DNA of 64,000 bases from Paracentrotus lividus (Eukaryota; Echinodermata; Echinoidea; Camarodonta; Echinidae), in NCBI GenBank assembly GCA_940671915.1, contig CALNVZ010003426.1:15850022-15914021 (forward strand). The letters are read 5' to 3'. Both the position numbers and the translations under genes were made by a program. The notes under the pieces are model-generated. The model saw only the letters and a list, made by a program, of their open reading frames with translations. It did no database searches and had not been told where the DNA came from. This document shows, in pieces, positions 11,261 to 22,100 of the stretch. The first letter of the stretch is position 1; each line of letters opens with the position of its first letter.

Positions 11261-12923
11261 TAAAAGTTGGCTTTTGCGCGTTTATTAAACAGCGTATTTC
11301 TTTTGTGCGCCAATAATTTAAGACATTTATTTATGATAAAAAGATAAGACAGCTCCCAGAATACCGATTTTGTCTTATCTCTGAGATAAGATAAAATACC
11401 GAGATAAGACACTGCCCAGAATTCCGCCCCAGATCACAAAAATAAACCATATACTTTTGAAATGACTGACCTTTGAACTTCGATTACCTTTTTTTAGGAA
11501 CACACTGTATAGGGCAAGTCGAAGTTATTTTGCGCGGTACCAAGCGGGACATTCAGAGCCAAAAATAGGGCTTGTTTGAAAAATCTGAAATCGTGAAATC
11601 TCAATTCTTTGGTATATTCCTAAAGGTACTAAGAATGTTCAACGAAAACATAAAAAATAGTTGTAATAACTCAATTCATAATTAATTTATGATCATTTAT
11701 TCGTCGGTAAACTAATAAACGGGACCGCAAAAAATGGTGTTTTCAAATTTTGACTTTGTTCACATATAACTCTGAATTAAAAAAGTAGATCTAAATTTGC
11801 AGAGTCATACCCTCTTAAACGTGTAATAAACATTGTAAGGACATATTTTAACGTTAATACAACTTCGAGTTTTCTGGCAAAGGTCAAGTTTTAAAAACTA
11901 TGTCAGGTAACAAACGGGACAGTAACACACGGGACAATTATTCCCTGTAATATTTGAAAGTGGGGTCACGATGGAAAAAAGGGATTTTTTTTTTTCTGAA
12001 AAGGGGGACAATTTAGATCATCAGGCATAGACCTAATGACAAATGAATTCGGAGAGGGAGGGGTGCGAAGAAAATTTGTCTTTGAATGTATATGCTTTGA
12101 GAATCTTAATGGCTGCCTTGATTAGTCCTGTTCATTTTAGTAATGGAAAAGTAAAGCGAGCGCGAAGCGCGAGCCGAAAAATTTAAGCTAAAACTTTGAG
12201 ATATTTGCGCATTAAAGATCATTTTGAGCTGAAGTTTGACTTAATTGTGCACGATAGACCCTATTTAGTATCCATTTTGAAGATACATTTTACATGTTTT
12301 ACAGCGATAGCAAATCCACATTATTTGTTATGAAAATATTGTGGGCTGCAGGCTCCAAGCCCTCCACCAACCTAGCCCGCACACAACTACATTTTTGTTT
12401 TTGATTGTCGACAACACCTTTTCCTAAGGTTTGTCCCCAGACGAGGGAATTAGATCCAACCTTTATATACTTAGCCTACTGTTTGTTACTTAGTGCGAGG
12501 TTTCATAGCGACCGAGCAGGAAAATTTGGGGGTTTGGGGAATTAAAAAGAGGCACTTTTAATATTAAAAGCGCTTTAAAAAAAAAAAAAACGATAACGCA
12601 GTTACCTAGTGTATCTTATTTTTTTCTTCCTTTCTTTCTTGAAAAGTGCAAAAGATTAAATTAAGTGTAGCTTTTCCAGTTTTTAAACAGTTGCATTTCA
12701 GTAAACAATTCTGATTGGAAAAACAAGTCTAATGATTGCTAATAATAATAAAAATTAGAAAAAATAAAATGAGACCGTAATTTTGCCCTAAAATGCCAAA
12801 TATGGTCAATTTTTAGAAGTAAATGTGTATTCCAATAATTTATTTTTCTCTTGTACATGTTGTAGGTTGCTCTAACAGTGCCCAATAGCTTGCGATCGTA
12901 GATTAGATATTACATTACCTATA
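11261..12923. other. No gene; GATAAG cluster and one mirror-motif core
   Basis: Contains several GATAAGA/TCTTATC motifs at 11337-11412, continuing a group at 10935-10995. It also has recurring ACGGGAC phrases between 11540 and 11940, and a single mirror-motif core near 12157. No coding signal was seen. Confidence 0.5.
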
Positions 12924-13365
12924 CAGTGCGTATCAATAAAAACGGGACAGTTTTGAAAAGTCTGTCAAAATTTTGTTTCAAATTATGGTGTCTATATTTT
13001 TATGTTAATAGCTGCTCTGAAGTCTTATCTTTCAATTGCAATTTTAAAAAATAAGTTTCGTTCATGCTTGAGCACACACAGAACATTTTTGTCGGGGGCT
13101 CAAAAAAAGGCTTGCGCACAAAATGGAAAAAATGAGAAATGTGATCATCAGGCTTTTTGCTAATCACCAGTCTTCCTCTGCTTTTTCTTTTTCTTTGCCA
13201 TTATTTTTGAATTATGATTTGAAATTCATTTACGAAGCTATTTATTTTTCTTTAATTGTTTTGTTTTTGTTTCCATTTTAATATGTTATCTTTTTGCAAT
13301 TAATATTCCTTCAAACTTAAAGTTTTTTTTGTCAACCCAAGAAAGGGGATTTGGTTGGTTGTTTA

Positions 13366-13409
<44 letters not shown>

Positions 13410-14279
13410 CTTTGTTTGTTTCGTTCATGCTTGAGCGAACACGGAAAGTTTTTGTCGGAGGTTCAAAAAAGAAAAGAAAAAACGTTAAATCCAAAGGGTT
13501 TTATTTATTCTGAATCAGGTACTCCCATTCGGATTGATTGTTACTTTACACAGATCAATGATTATGTTAGTCTTTGAGTCGATTTCCTATGATTCTTCGA
13601 ACGATTAAATCAATCATTTGAGCTATCGAAAAGTAATCGATCAATCGATCTTTCATTCAAAGAAACAATGAATTAATCAAACGATCAATCATTAAAATGG
13701 TTAATCTATCAATCCTTCATTCAATCAATCGATCAATTAATAAATCAATCCATCAATCAAACAAACGAACAAACAAAGCAATCAATCAATCAAACAATCA
13801 ACCAACCAACCAAATCCCCTTTCTTGGGTTGACAACACTTTTTTATTTTTATTTTAGTTTGAAGGAATATTCAATGCTAAAAGATAACATGTTAACATGT
13901 GGAAAAAACAAAAAACAAAACAAAATAAAAAAAAACAAAAACAATTCAAGTAAATAAATAGCTTTGCAAATGAATTTTGAAAGCATAATTCGAAAATTAT
14001 GGAAAAGATAATGAAAAGGTTAAGAGTAAGTATGCTGATTGGCAAGAAGTCCGATGACCGTACTTCTCATTTTCTTCCATTTTGTGCGCAAGCATTTTTT
14101 TGAGCCCTCGACAAAAACGCTCTGTGTGCGCTCAAGCATGAACGAAACTTATTATTTTAAATGGCATTTGAAAGATAAGACTTCTGAGCATCTATTAACA
14201 TCAAAATATAGACATTATGATTTGAAACAATATTTTGACAGACTTTTCAAAACTGTCCCGTTTTTATTGATACACCCTG
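12924..14279. mobile_element. Palindromic mariner-type element (nonautonomous), 1.36 kb
   Basis: Termini CAGTGCGTATCAATAAAAAC and its inverted form, flanked by TA (12922-12923, 14280-14281). The arms are inverted copies for most of the length: the (TGAT)n with GGTTGGTTG at 13350-13410 mirrors the ATCAATCA with CCAACCAACC at 13775-13815. TA duplication and termini of this kind are typical of Tc1/mariner relatives. An open frame at 14039-14380 is a by-product of the arm and shows no transposase motif. Confidence 0.7.
13363..13409. repeat. (TGAT)n microsatellite
   Basis: About eleven GATT tetramers inside the left arm of the palindromic element, with degenerate counterparts in the right arm. 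Confidence 0.9.
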
Positions 14280-14281
14280 TA

Positions 14282-15258
14282 TGTCTTTTCATGGTGCACA
14301 GAAGACCATTTTTGACGGTTTACCCTGATCGTAAAACAATCCGGGCCTATGAGGCCTTTATGGCTAAAAAGCATGTTTAAAGATTTTGTAAAAGTATTTT
14401 CTTACCTTTCTTTTTCTTTTTTGTCCATATGGACTTAATCGACAAACACGTCAACCATGACGTAATCTACAGAATTGTATTTTTGATTGTTAAAGATTAT
14501 TCAAATTTATTTTTAATGAATTAATTATGCTAATTTATGCATGAAATTAGAATTTGGATGTAAATAATTAAATAAAGCCCTTGAAATACTCCTTTTTTTG
14601 TTCAAAGACTCTTTGCGAGATTCTGATCGAAGGCACATAAAAAAAGATCGGTATTAAATGTTTTCTTAAGTATGTTGTTTTTGGAATTTCTTATATATTT
14701 CTTTGTATTTCGACTTTTTGTTTTTTATTGTTTTTTTTTCAATGAAAATTGTCAGCGACATAATTTCGGTCATAAATAGCAGCAAATCAAATGATTGTTA
14801 CCAATGAAAGCAAAATTAATCACTCATTTATTAATTTTAGCTGAAAACACAATTTGCATTGACTTTGTACATGAAATCACGTTTTTCAGCAATAATTATT
14901 TTTTCAGCATTTTATGCGTAACTCGCGAACCGGGTACCTGGACGTCGAAAATTTGGGCTTAACAGAGACTAACGCGAGACTTCAAAGAAAAAGTCATGAA
15001 ATATCGCGGCCATAGCTTCTCACGTTAAAATTCATTGCGAAAAATGTCGGGGGTGGGCCTTTTAGCCCCACCCCCCCCATTCCAATTAGGGTTAAGAGTG
15101 CTTAGGCTTTATATCCCCTGAAATAAAAATTGCCATAACCATTATATAACATTTTAAACGAGTACGGAGTCCCATTTTTTTTCTCAATATATCATCTGTA
15201 AATAGGGCTTATAGGGAAGTGGCAATAATGGGTATACGTGGTGTAAAAATGGACCCAC

Positions 15259-15306
<48 letters not shown>

Positions 15307-15585
15307 TAAAAAAACAAAAACAAAATAAGGACTTTAGTGATAACTTCTTTGACCATCTAAAGATCTCTTAAGAGGCGACATCCTTATTTAGGGTTATAAG
15401 GTGATCAAACGAATCATGGACTAGTCCTATAATCGTTATTATGTCTCCTTTTTTTAAAAATTAATTTTTTGTATTAGTTAGATTTGATATATGTTACTTA
15501 TGTTTAAAAGAGTGTTGAATGCCTTATTCTGTATTCGTTTCTCTTTTAGCCGCCTCATCCATGCTCTAGGAAAGTCCGAAAAAAC
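14282..15585. other. No gene recognised
   Basis: AT-rich sequence without a convincing frame. It includes an (AT)n run at 15261-15304. Confidence 0.6.
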
Positions 15586-16085
15586 CGAAATGGTGCCCTA
15601 AAGTTTTGGGTTAATAGTCGTCCCTATATTTAACGCCCCCTTTATTTTCAGGTCCATTTGGCGCCCCTAAGTTAAAAATCAAGTTAGCGCCCCATAACTC
15701 TATAATCAATTCTTCCTAGTTTCAACATCAACCTGCCGCCTTCTAATTTTAAAAGCAATCAGGCGCCCCTAAGTTGTCACTATTTTGCGCCAGATTTAAT
15801 GCCCCTAATTTTAAGTCAAATTAAGCGCCCATCCTTAATTATAAATCAATTTTACGCAGAATTTTAAGACATAGGCCATGGCCACGCTATAGTTTCAGGT
15901 GAATTATTTACCAATGTGCCCCTAAATTAAAATAGACTTTGCCTCCTAAGTTTAAGATCGAATTGGCGTCCCTAGGAGCCCTCCCCGCCCCTTAAGTTGA
16001 AGATAAATTTGATGCCCTCCCCCAATTAAACACAAATTTTGCGCCTCCAAAGGTATGATGAACTAAGCGCCCTTCCCTCCCCCCA
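15585..16085 (+). repeat. Irregular GCGCCCCTAA minisatellite
   Basis: Repeated phrases such as GGCGCCCCTAAGTT, followed by AAAATCAA-type filler, at a spacing of roughly 30-45 bp. The same motif in complementary orientation forms a second patch at 36125-36490. Confidence 0.6.
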
Positions 16086-16169
16086 AAAAAAATACATCAA
16101 AAATTTATATATAAACTAGCACATCAATGATGTGGTGCTCATCCGGCATCTCGCAAAGAAAAGAAAATT

Positions 16170-16258
16170 TTCGCATAAATCAACATGAATGATTTTTTTG
16201 TCGAAATTTCAAAATTCTGTGAAGTTTGGTGAACCCCATGTAGCTCTACCAGATGGTA

Positions 16259-16291
<33 letters not shown>

Positions 16292-16800
16292 GGTCAACAA
16301 ATAAATAAGTATAGCATTTTTTGTTGAATTTTTAAAAATGCGCATAAATTAGCATATTTAATGAGTTTCAAAACTCTGTGTAAAATTTTTGAATCCCCCA
16401 CCTTGTGCTATCATATAAAGTAAACAGAATTGATATCGGACTTGAAATGACGAAGAAGAAGCAATTTTTGTGATTTATGAATAAACTTCGCATAAATTAG
16501 CCTAAATAATTGTTTAGCAAAATTTCAAAATTCTGTGCAGAAGTTTGGTGAACCTCATGTAGCTCTACCAGATGAAAAAAAAATCAAAATCGGTCAACAA
16601 ATGAAAGAAGAAAAAGCCTTTTTTTTTTTTTTTTTTGTTTTTGGGGGGGGGTCAATTTTTGAAAAAAATGCACATTTAAAATTAGCATATATTTAATGAG
16701 TTTCAAAATACTGTGTGGAAGTTTTGAATCCCCCACCTAGTTAAGTGCTATCATATAAACCAAACAGACATGACAGAATTGAAATCTGACTTGAAATGAC
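16170..16800 (+). repeat. Two-copy tandem repeat of about 314 bp
   Basis: The segments at about 16183 and 16497 both read GCATAAAT, then TTTCAAAATTCTGTG, then GTTTGGTGAACC and GTAGCTCTACCAGATG. Each is followed by a homopolymer (A at 16259-16289, T at 16619-16636) and a shared ATGAGTTTCAAAA block. A GACGGACGAC stretch follows at 16827-16862. Confidence 0.6.
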
Positions 16801-16882
16801 AAAGCAGAAGCATATTGAAATTGTGAACGGACGACCGTCTACGGACGACAGACGACGGACGCCCCGCCACGGCATAACCTTA

Positions 16883-17116
16883 TGCTACAGTCACACAGGC
16901 ACTTACGTTGAGTTACGTCAGGTTGCGTCCAAAAATTATTTTCTTTTCTGCGGATCCCCACGGATGCCTACCCGTCATAGTCAGCAGTGGAAATATTGAT
17001 GATTTCATTCATCAAGTAAAACAAAGAAAATACATAAGAAATGATAGAATAGAAGATGAAATAAGATTAAAACAACACAAACGTATCTATACGTAAGTGG
17101 CTGTGTGACTGTAGCA
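16883..17116. mobile_element. MITE with TGCTACAGTCACACAG termini
   Basis: 234 bp with inverted ends TGCTACAGTCACACAG, extending through a CACTTACG block. TTA flanks both sides (16880-16882, 17117-17119), again a 3-bp TWA duplication. No coding capacity. Confidence 0.7.
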
Positions 17117-17815
17117 TTATCTGGCTCTTCGAAAGCTAAAAATTATTACGCATGTCATTTTTTATTAACGGGGAATTTCCGAGTGGTATTTCATAAAGTA
17201 GTAGCCTAAATTTCCCCCGTAAAATAAACACTGTGCAGTTTTGATATTCATAACAAATTGAAAAATCTATGTCAGATATTCCATAACATAACAATATCTA
17301 TTTTCTTTCTCGAAATCTCATCACCAGGCCTGTCATCATAATGCCTCTCATGATGTGCTGGGCCTATAGTGGCCTTCGAGAGTGTCATTTCTATCGACTT
17401 GGTATTGTCCGGGTGATGTTTCACAAAATACAGTTGCCCAACAGGGGAATTCCTTTAGGTCTACACACATCACACATCACAATATTATGATAATAATTCT
17501 TGATTCTTGAGTTACACTCCATCTTATTTCATTACAGGTAAAACGTAAACAAAATTTATTATTCCACGACTAGGTCTTTTATCAATTGCAGCACATGTGA
17601 AAATAAGCATGATTGCACCATAAAATAAGCAAACAACTTTATGATGCAAACATGAATTTTTTACACTCTAAAAAGTGAAGAGCTGTTTTTTTTTTTAGCT
17701 CTTCAGAGGCTGAAATCAGCACTTTTTAAGAGCTTGCATATTGACTGCACTGAAAGTGCTGTTTTAGCACTTTCACGTGAGCTGAACTTTCAACAAAAAT
17801 GGGCAAAAACGGCGT

Positions 17816-17887
17816 GATGTCGTTGGGATTCGAACCTGGGCCCCCTGCATGAGAAGCGCTGACGAGCACGTTAGACCTATTCACATC
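17816..17887 (-). other. tRNA-like sequence in the left arm of the MITE
   Basis: 72 nt on the minus strand. The ends GATGT and ACATC can pair, the B-box reads GGTTCGAATCC, and an anticodon-arm-like CTTCTCATGCAGG could present CAT. The D arm is degenerate. Homologous to 17988-18067. Probably a tRNA-derived pseudogene rather than an active tRNA. Confidence 0.45.
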
Positions 17888-17987
17888 TCACGGTTGCTAG
17901 CAGATCATATTGTTGCATCATGATGAACTTTCTTCAAATTTGCCGTAGTCATCTACTATACTGTCATAATTAAATCCAGTGAGCGAG

Positions 17988-18067
17988 ATGTCCGTTGGTC
18001 TATTGGTAACGGTCAGCGGTCCTCTTCCATGTCTATGTGGAACCCGGTTCGAATCCCACATCGACAT
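17988..18067 (+). other. tRNA-like sequence in the right arm of the MITE
   Basis: About 80 nt. ATGTC pairs with GACAT at the ends, TTGGTCTATTGGTAACGG resembles a D arm with A-box, and CGGTTCGAATCCC is a good B-box. The middle is longer than in the left copy. The acceptor stem is incomplete, so an active tRNA is doubtful. Confidence 0.45.
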
Positions 18068-18776
18068 TGAACTTTTTTTGTTGTTGATAAATTAACACTT
18101 GGGCAAGTGCTAAAATAGCACTTCAGGTGCTGATATAGCACTTCAAGTGCAGTCACGAGCACCCAGAAATTAGCACTTCAGATTTTAGAGTGTAGGGCAA
18201 AGCTATTATCAAAACAAAAAAGGTCTAAATAGACAAGGATTTTTGAAGAAATCTGCAATGAATGTTTTAAAGTAGATGAAATTCCTAAAAGATAATAAAT
18301 CATATATGTATTATTCAGTAGACTAATCGCATCAAACCAAGTTTTTTTTAATGATAACATACATATAAGTAGTGGATCAATGACATCATTAGCTTGCTTA
18401 TTGAATGTATCCACGAGACTATGAACATATCACTGTTTTATCAAAGAAAAAAAATGCAAATCTTAAAAAATCATAACTTTGTTATTTTTCATTCAGTTTT
18501 GATGAAATTTTCAGCGTTGCCTTAAAAAAAAACATTTTACTGTACATTTCAAACAATCTGAATCTCAGCCTGGACCCCTCTTTTGATTATTTCAAGTCCT
18601 GTGAACAAACTTGACAAACGACCCTCATTGAAGAGAGTGTAGTCATGGTTCAGAGAATCAGACCTGGCGTACCTGGCCATCGGTCAATTGCGAAATGCGA
18701 TTCCGGTGTTTCCTCGAAAAATATCGAAAAGATGGGTGGTGCGTCACTGGTCTCCATTTGGTGCTCCTCAAGATTC

Positions 18777-18784
18777 TATATATC
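18777..18784 (+). promoter_or_regulatory. Possible TATA box of the astacin gene
   Basis: TATATATC lies 231 bp upstream of the ATG at 19015, in otherwise mixed sequence. If used, it predicts a transcription start near 18807 and a 5' leader of about 200 nt. This is only a motif match; the leader could also be spliced. Confidence 0.25.
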
Positions 18785-19014
18785 AGGAGAGTCTGGACTG
18801 GAGAGTCGTCAGATCTTAGCGAGAAATAGTCCAGGTGAGACCTTCCTATCCGTCTCCAAGATTCAGCAACGCAATACACGAGTGACAGCATCGTAATCAA
18901 CAGCGAACTTCTGCAGAAAGGCACACTTCTGTCTTGTGTACCGTCCATTCCCCCCCCCCTCGATATTGTCCGTATTACTTCATTCAGTTTTCTTCTGAAG
19001 ATAATTCACAGAAG

Positions 19015-19116
19015 ATGAAGACGCCCCTCGTCTACTTCGCAATGACTCTTATTTTGAAGAGTCATGGTGCGCCCGTTACGACCGAACATCAACGAGAGCG
19101 AAGAGGCGGTAATGAT
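19015..19116 (+). CDS. BP10: Astacin gene exon 1: signal peptide
   Basis: 34 codons starting at ATG in an AGAAGATGA context. A short hydrophobic core (LVYFAMTLIL) ends at SHG, a plausible signal-peptidase site before AP. The exon closes with the donor GTAAGT in phase 0. The signal peptide indicates secretion. Confidence 0.75.
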
Positions 19117-22100
19117 GTAAGTAATAACATATATAATAATTTAATAACTTTAGGTCGATGCCGTTCTTACAAATTAAGATGAACAGATAAAAAGCAAATT
19201 TATATTTCTATGGCGATAATTCTACGTTTAAAATACCCAATAACCTGTATACTACATATTTTTATCTAAGTAGGCTGTACATTATTATGTATCTCATTTT
19301 AAGAATCTTTAATAATCCTGTCTTCTGATTGGTTGAAAGTACAGTCATGTTCTGACCACCATAGTCCGTTTCCCCGTTCTTACCATGACATAGTTCATTT
19401 TATATAGTTCTTTTTCCATGGTTATGTTGTATAATGGAATTATGCCATAATATTTGTATTTGTTTATATATTCCAAAAAGAAAGTGTTTTTGTGTATTTG
19501 GGGCAGACTACAGTGTAAGACCCCTCTTTAATAGACAATAGCCTTGACTTTCCCGCCTTTTTGGGGGTAGTTTTATTGCCCAATGCCCACACTCCCTATA
19601 GGCATGGTTTAGGACCCTATTGTATTAAGAATTGGATGAGTGATTTTGAATAGATCTGCTATACCAGGGATATACTAGAGAGACATTGCATTACATGACT
19701 TGGAGAGTGAAGGTTGCTGTTGGGTCCAGATCGTTGGCGTGTTAGTTATTTCTTGATTTAATGTTGGACTGATCTCTGGGATCCTTCACTATCTTGATGG
19801 TGCTGGGAGCATGGAAGTATAGATTAGAGTAGATACTGGCCGAGGCTGTTTAACGGATGTTTTAGCCGACTAATAAAAAAAGAGGAAATTAAAGAATCGT
19901 CCATCGCTGTCCTGTCATTTTCGGAATCTCTTCATGGGGGGGGGGGGGGTGTCAGGAGTGGGATTGACAGCGAGGGACAACTGGACTACGATCATCAATA
20001 GCTTCACTTCTCTACATGTGATGTCGTTCGGTAAACAGCCTCGGTCAGGTGGGTCGAATGCAAGTTCTTGGTGACCATCAATTCTGGAAATGACAGTATC
20101 TACGGCCCCCCCCCCCGCAAAGTGAGATGGAAGGTTTCGCGGATAGGTGTACATCCATGAGTGTAGCTAGCACGATGTCACCAGGCAAAGGTGCTGCCCT
20201 GAGGTCGGACGTTGACATAAATGGGCAATCGTACGAGATCTGCGGGGACATACGTCTCCGACTACGTGGCTGACTTCAGGTTGGATTGATCCAGGCACAC
20301 AGTGACGTCACTGAATTTTATTGGTGAGAGATTATTGACTGATTATTCATTGAACATTCTCCACAAGATCCATTTGAAAAGACTGAACTCTATATGTTAT
20401 GTTTATATAAGATTGTTTATAGTTGTAGAATTATATAAGTTGTGATATTGTGGCAGTGATTGTCAAATGAGCTGCAATATTTTTTTGAGATGTCTTGGTT
20501 AATTATTATAATGTTGATAGTGAATATTTGTACTTTTGTTATGACTGTTAGTTACAATAATGGAGCAATTTGAAAGAATATTCTGAAATATTATATTTAG
20601 CAAAGAGATTTGTAATTCAGGACCGTATTGCTCATGGAGGTTTGACCAAGTTTAGTGGATATTTTGATGATAGTACAAGTGAAACTCCTTTGTCGGATTG
20701 GTTAGAAGAATTTAATTGTTTATTGTTTCTTTTGATTTAAGTGTTGAGGATAAGGCAGTTTGCTGATAGGACACTAACTGGGCCAGCTAGAGAAGAGATA
20801 AAGTATTGTTTGACCACAGAGGAGAGGAGTAGTTTTACTAAAGTAGTTAAGGCTCTTCGCGATTGTTTTGGACAGAGGAACAATTATACCATTTGAGACA
20901 GTTATTCTATAATCGTGTACAAAGAGAAAAGGAAGATTTAGTTGAGTTCAGTAGAGAATTGATAAGATTGTATGCAAAGATTATTGCAGCAGCAGATGAT
21001 GAAAGTACATGTTATGCAATTAGCCAGCAAAGATATTATCATCTCAATTTGTTGAGGGAATACGTGACATACATGTTCGTCACAGAGTTAGACAGTTGCA
21101 AATTCAAAATGTTAGTGGTACCTTTGAGTCGTTGAGGCAGAAGACATTGGTTCTCATTGGAGATAGCTGCATTGCAGAGGAGGTTGGTTTGTTTGACATA
21201 ATTGTTAGAGAGCCAGAGAAGTGCTCTGAGGATGTCAGACAATGTTTGGAACCAGACTTTGGTGTAGCTAAAGAAAATGAGAACAAAGGTTTTCACTCAT
21301 AGACGAGGATGAATCAGATTTCGAAATCAATTTTGAATTAGATATTAATATTTTCGAGATAACTGACACGAGTGTTAAAGACCAAGAGAAGTGCCCTGAA
21401 AATGTAAGACAATGTTTGGAATCCTACTCTGGTGAAGCTAAGGAAGATGAGAATAAGGGTGTTCCACTTGTAGACAAGGGTGAACCAGATTTTGAAATAG
21501 ATTTTGAATTTGATCTCGATATTTTTGACTTATCTGACAAAAGTGTTAGGGAGCCAGAGGAGTGTTCTGAGAATGTTGGTCAAGATTTGAAATCCTGCTC
21601 TAATGAATCTGAATATAATGGGAATAGAGACAAGGTTGAATGTGACTTCGAAATTGATTTTCAAGTAGATTTGAATATCTTTGAGTTAGACAATGATGAT
21701 CAAGTATTTCCCTTAAAAGTTGAGAATGATAATGTGCATGAATGTAATAACTGTGCACCTAAAGATGAATCAGATCATTCTTTGGAACGGCAAGAAGATG
21801 GTTGGTGTACTGGTGCGGGACTTGGCTGTCTTACTTTGAGCCATGATAACGGGAAGTCTCGTCCACATGACGATCTGTGGGGTTGCTGGGAGACTAGGTG
21901 GAGACCAAAAATATATTTAATTGATATATGTCCAGGTGGATAGTTGGATTGACGATCGTAACACTATAGATTTTTGAGAAGTGTGATCTACTGGCCTGAA
22001 TTGGATTGTTTGTCGAGTAGGAAAATCTCGATTCTATAAAGTGAGGAATTATTTGAGAGTTTTGGAAGTTGGGATGAGAAAATAGAGAATTATATAGATT

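Larger units (their letters stand above)
17664..18192. mobile_element. Inverted-repeat MITE carrying two divergent tRNA-like sequences
   Basis: 529 bp with termini CACTCTAAAA and TTTTAGAGTG, flanked by TA (17662-17663, 18193-18194). The outer arms contain repeated AGCACTTT/GTGCT phrases. The inner part holds two homologous tRNA-like sequences in inverted orientation, the left reading leftwards and the right reading rightwards, so any internal Pol III promoters would fire outwards. Confidence 0.6.

Noticed and set aside
14039-14380. 113-codon plus-strand frame
   Set aside because: Lies in the right arm of a palindromic element and shows no transposase catalytic motif; stops and low complexity around it fit chance.
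18645-18948. Open frames on both strands just upstream of the astacin ATG
   Set aside because: Overlap the likely promoter and 5' leader, have no domain features and no conserved start context.
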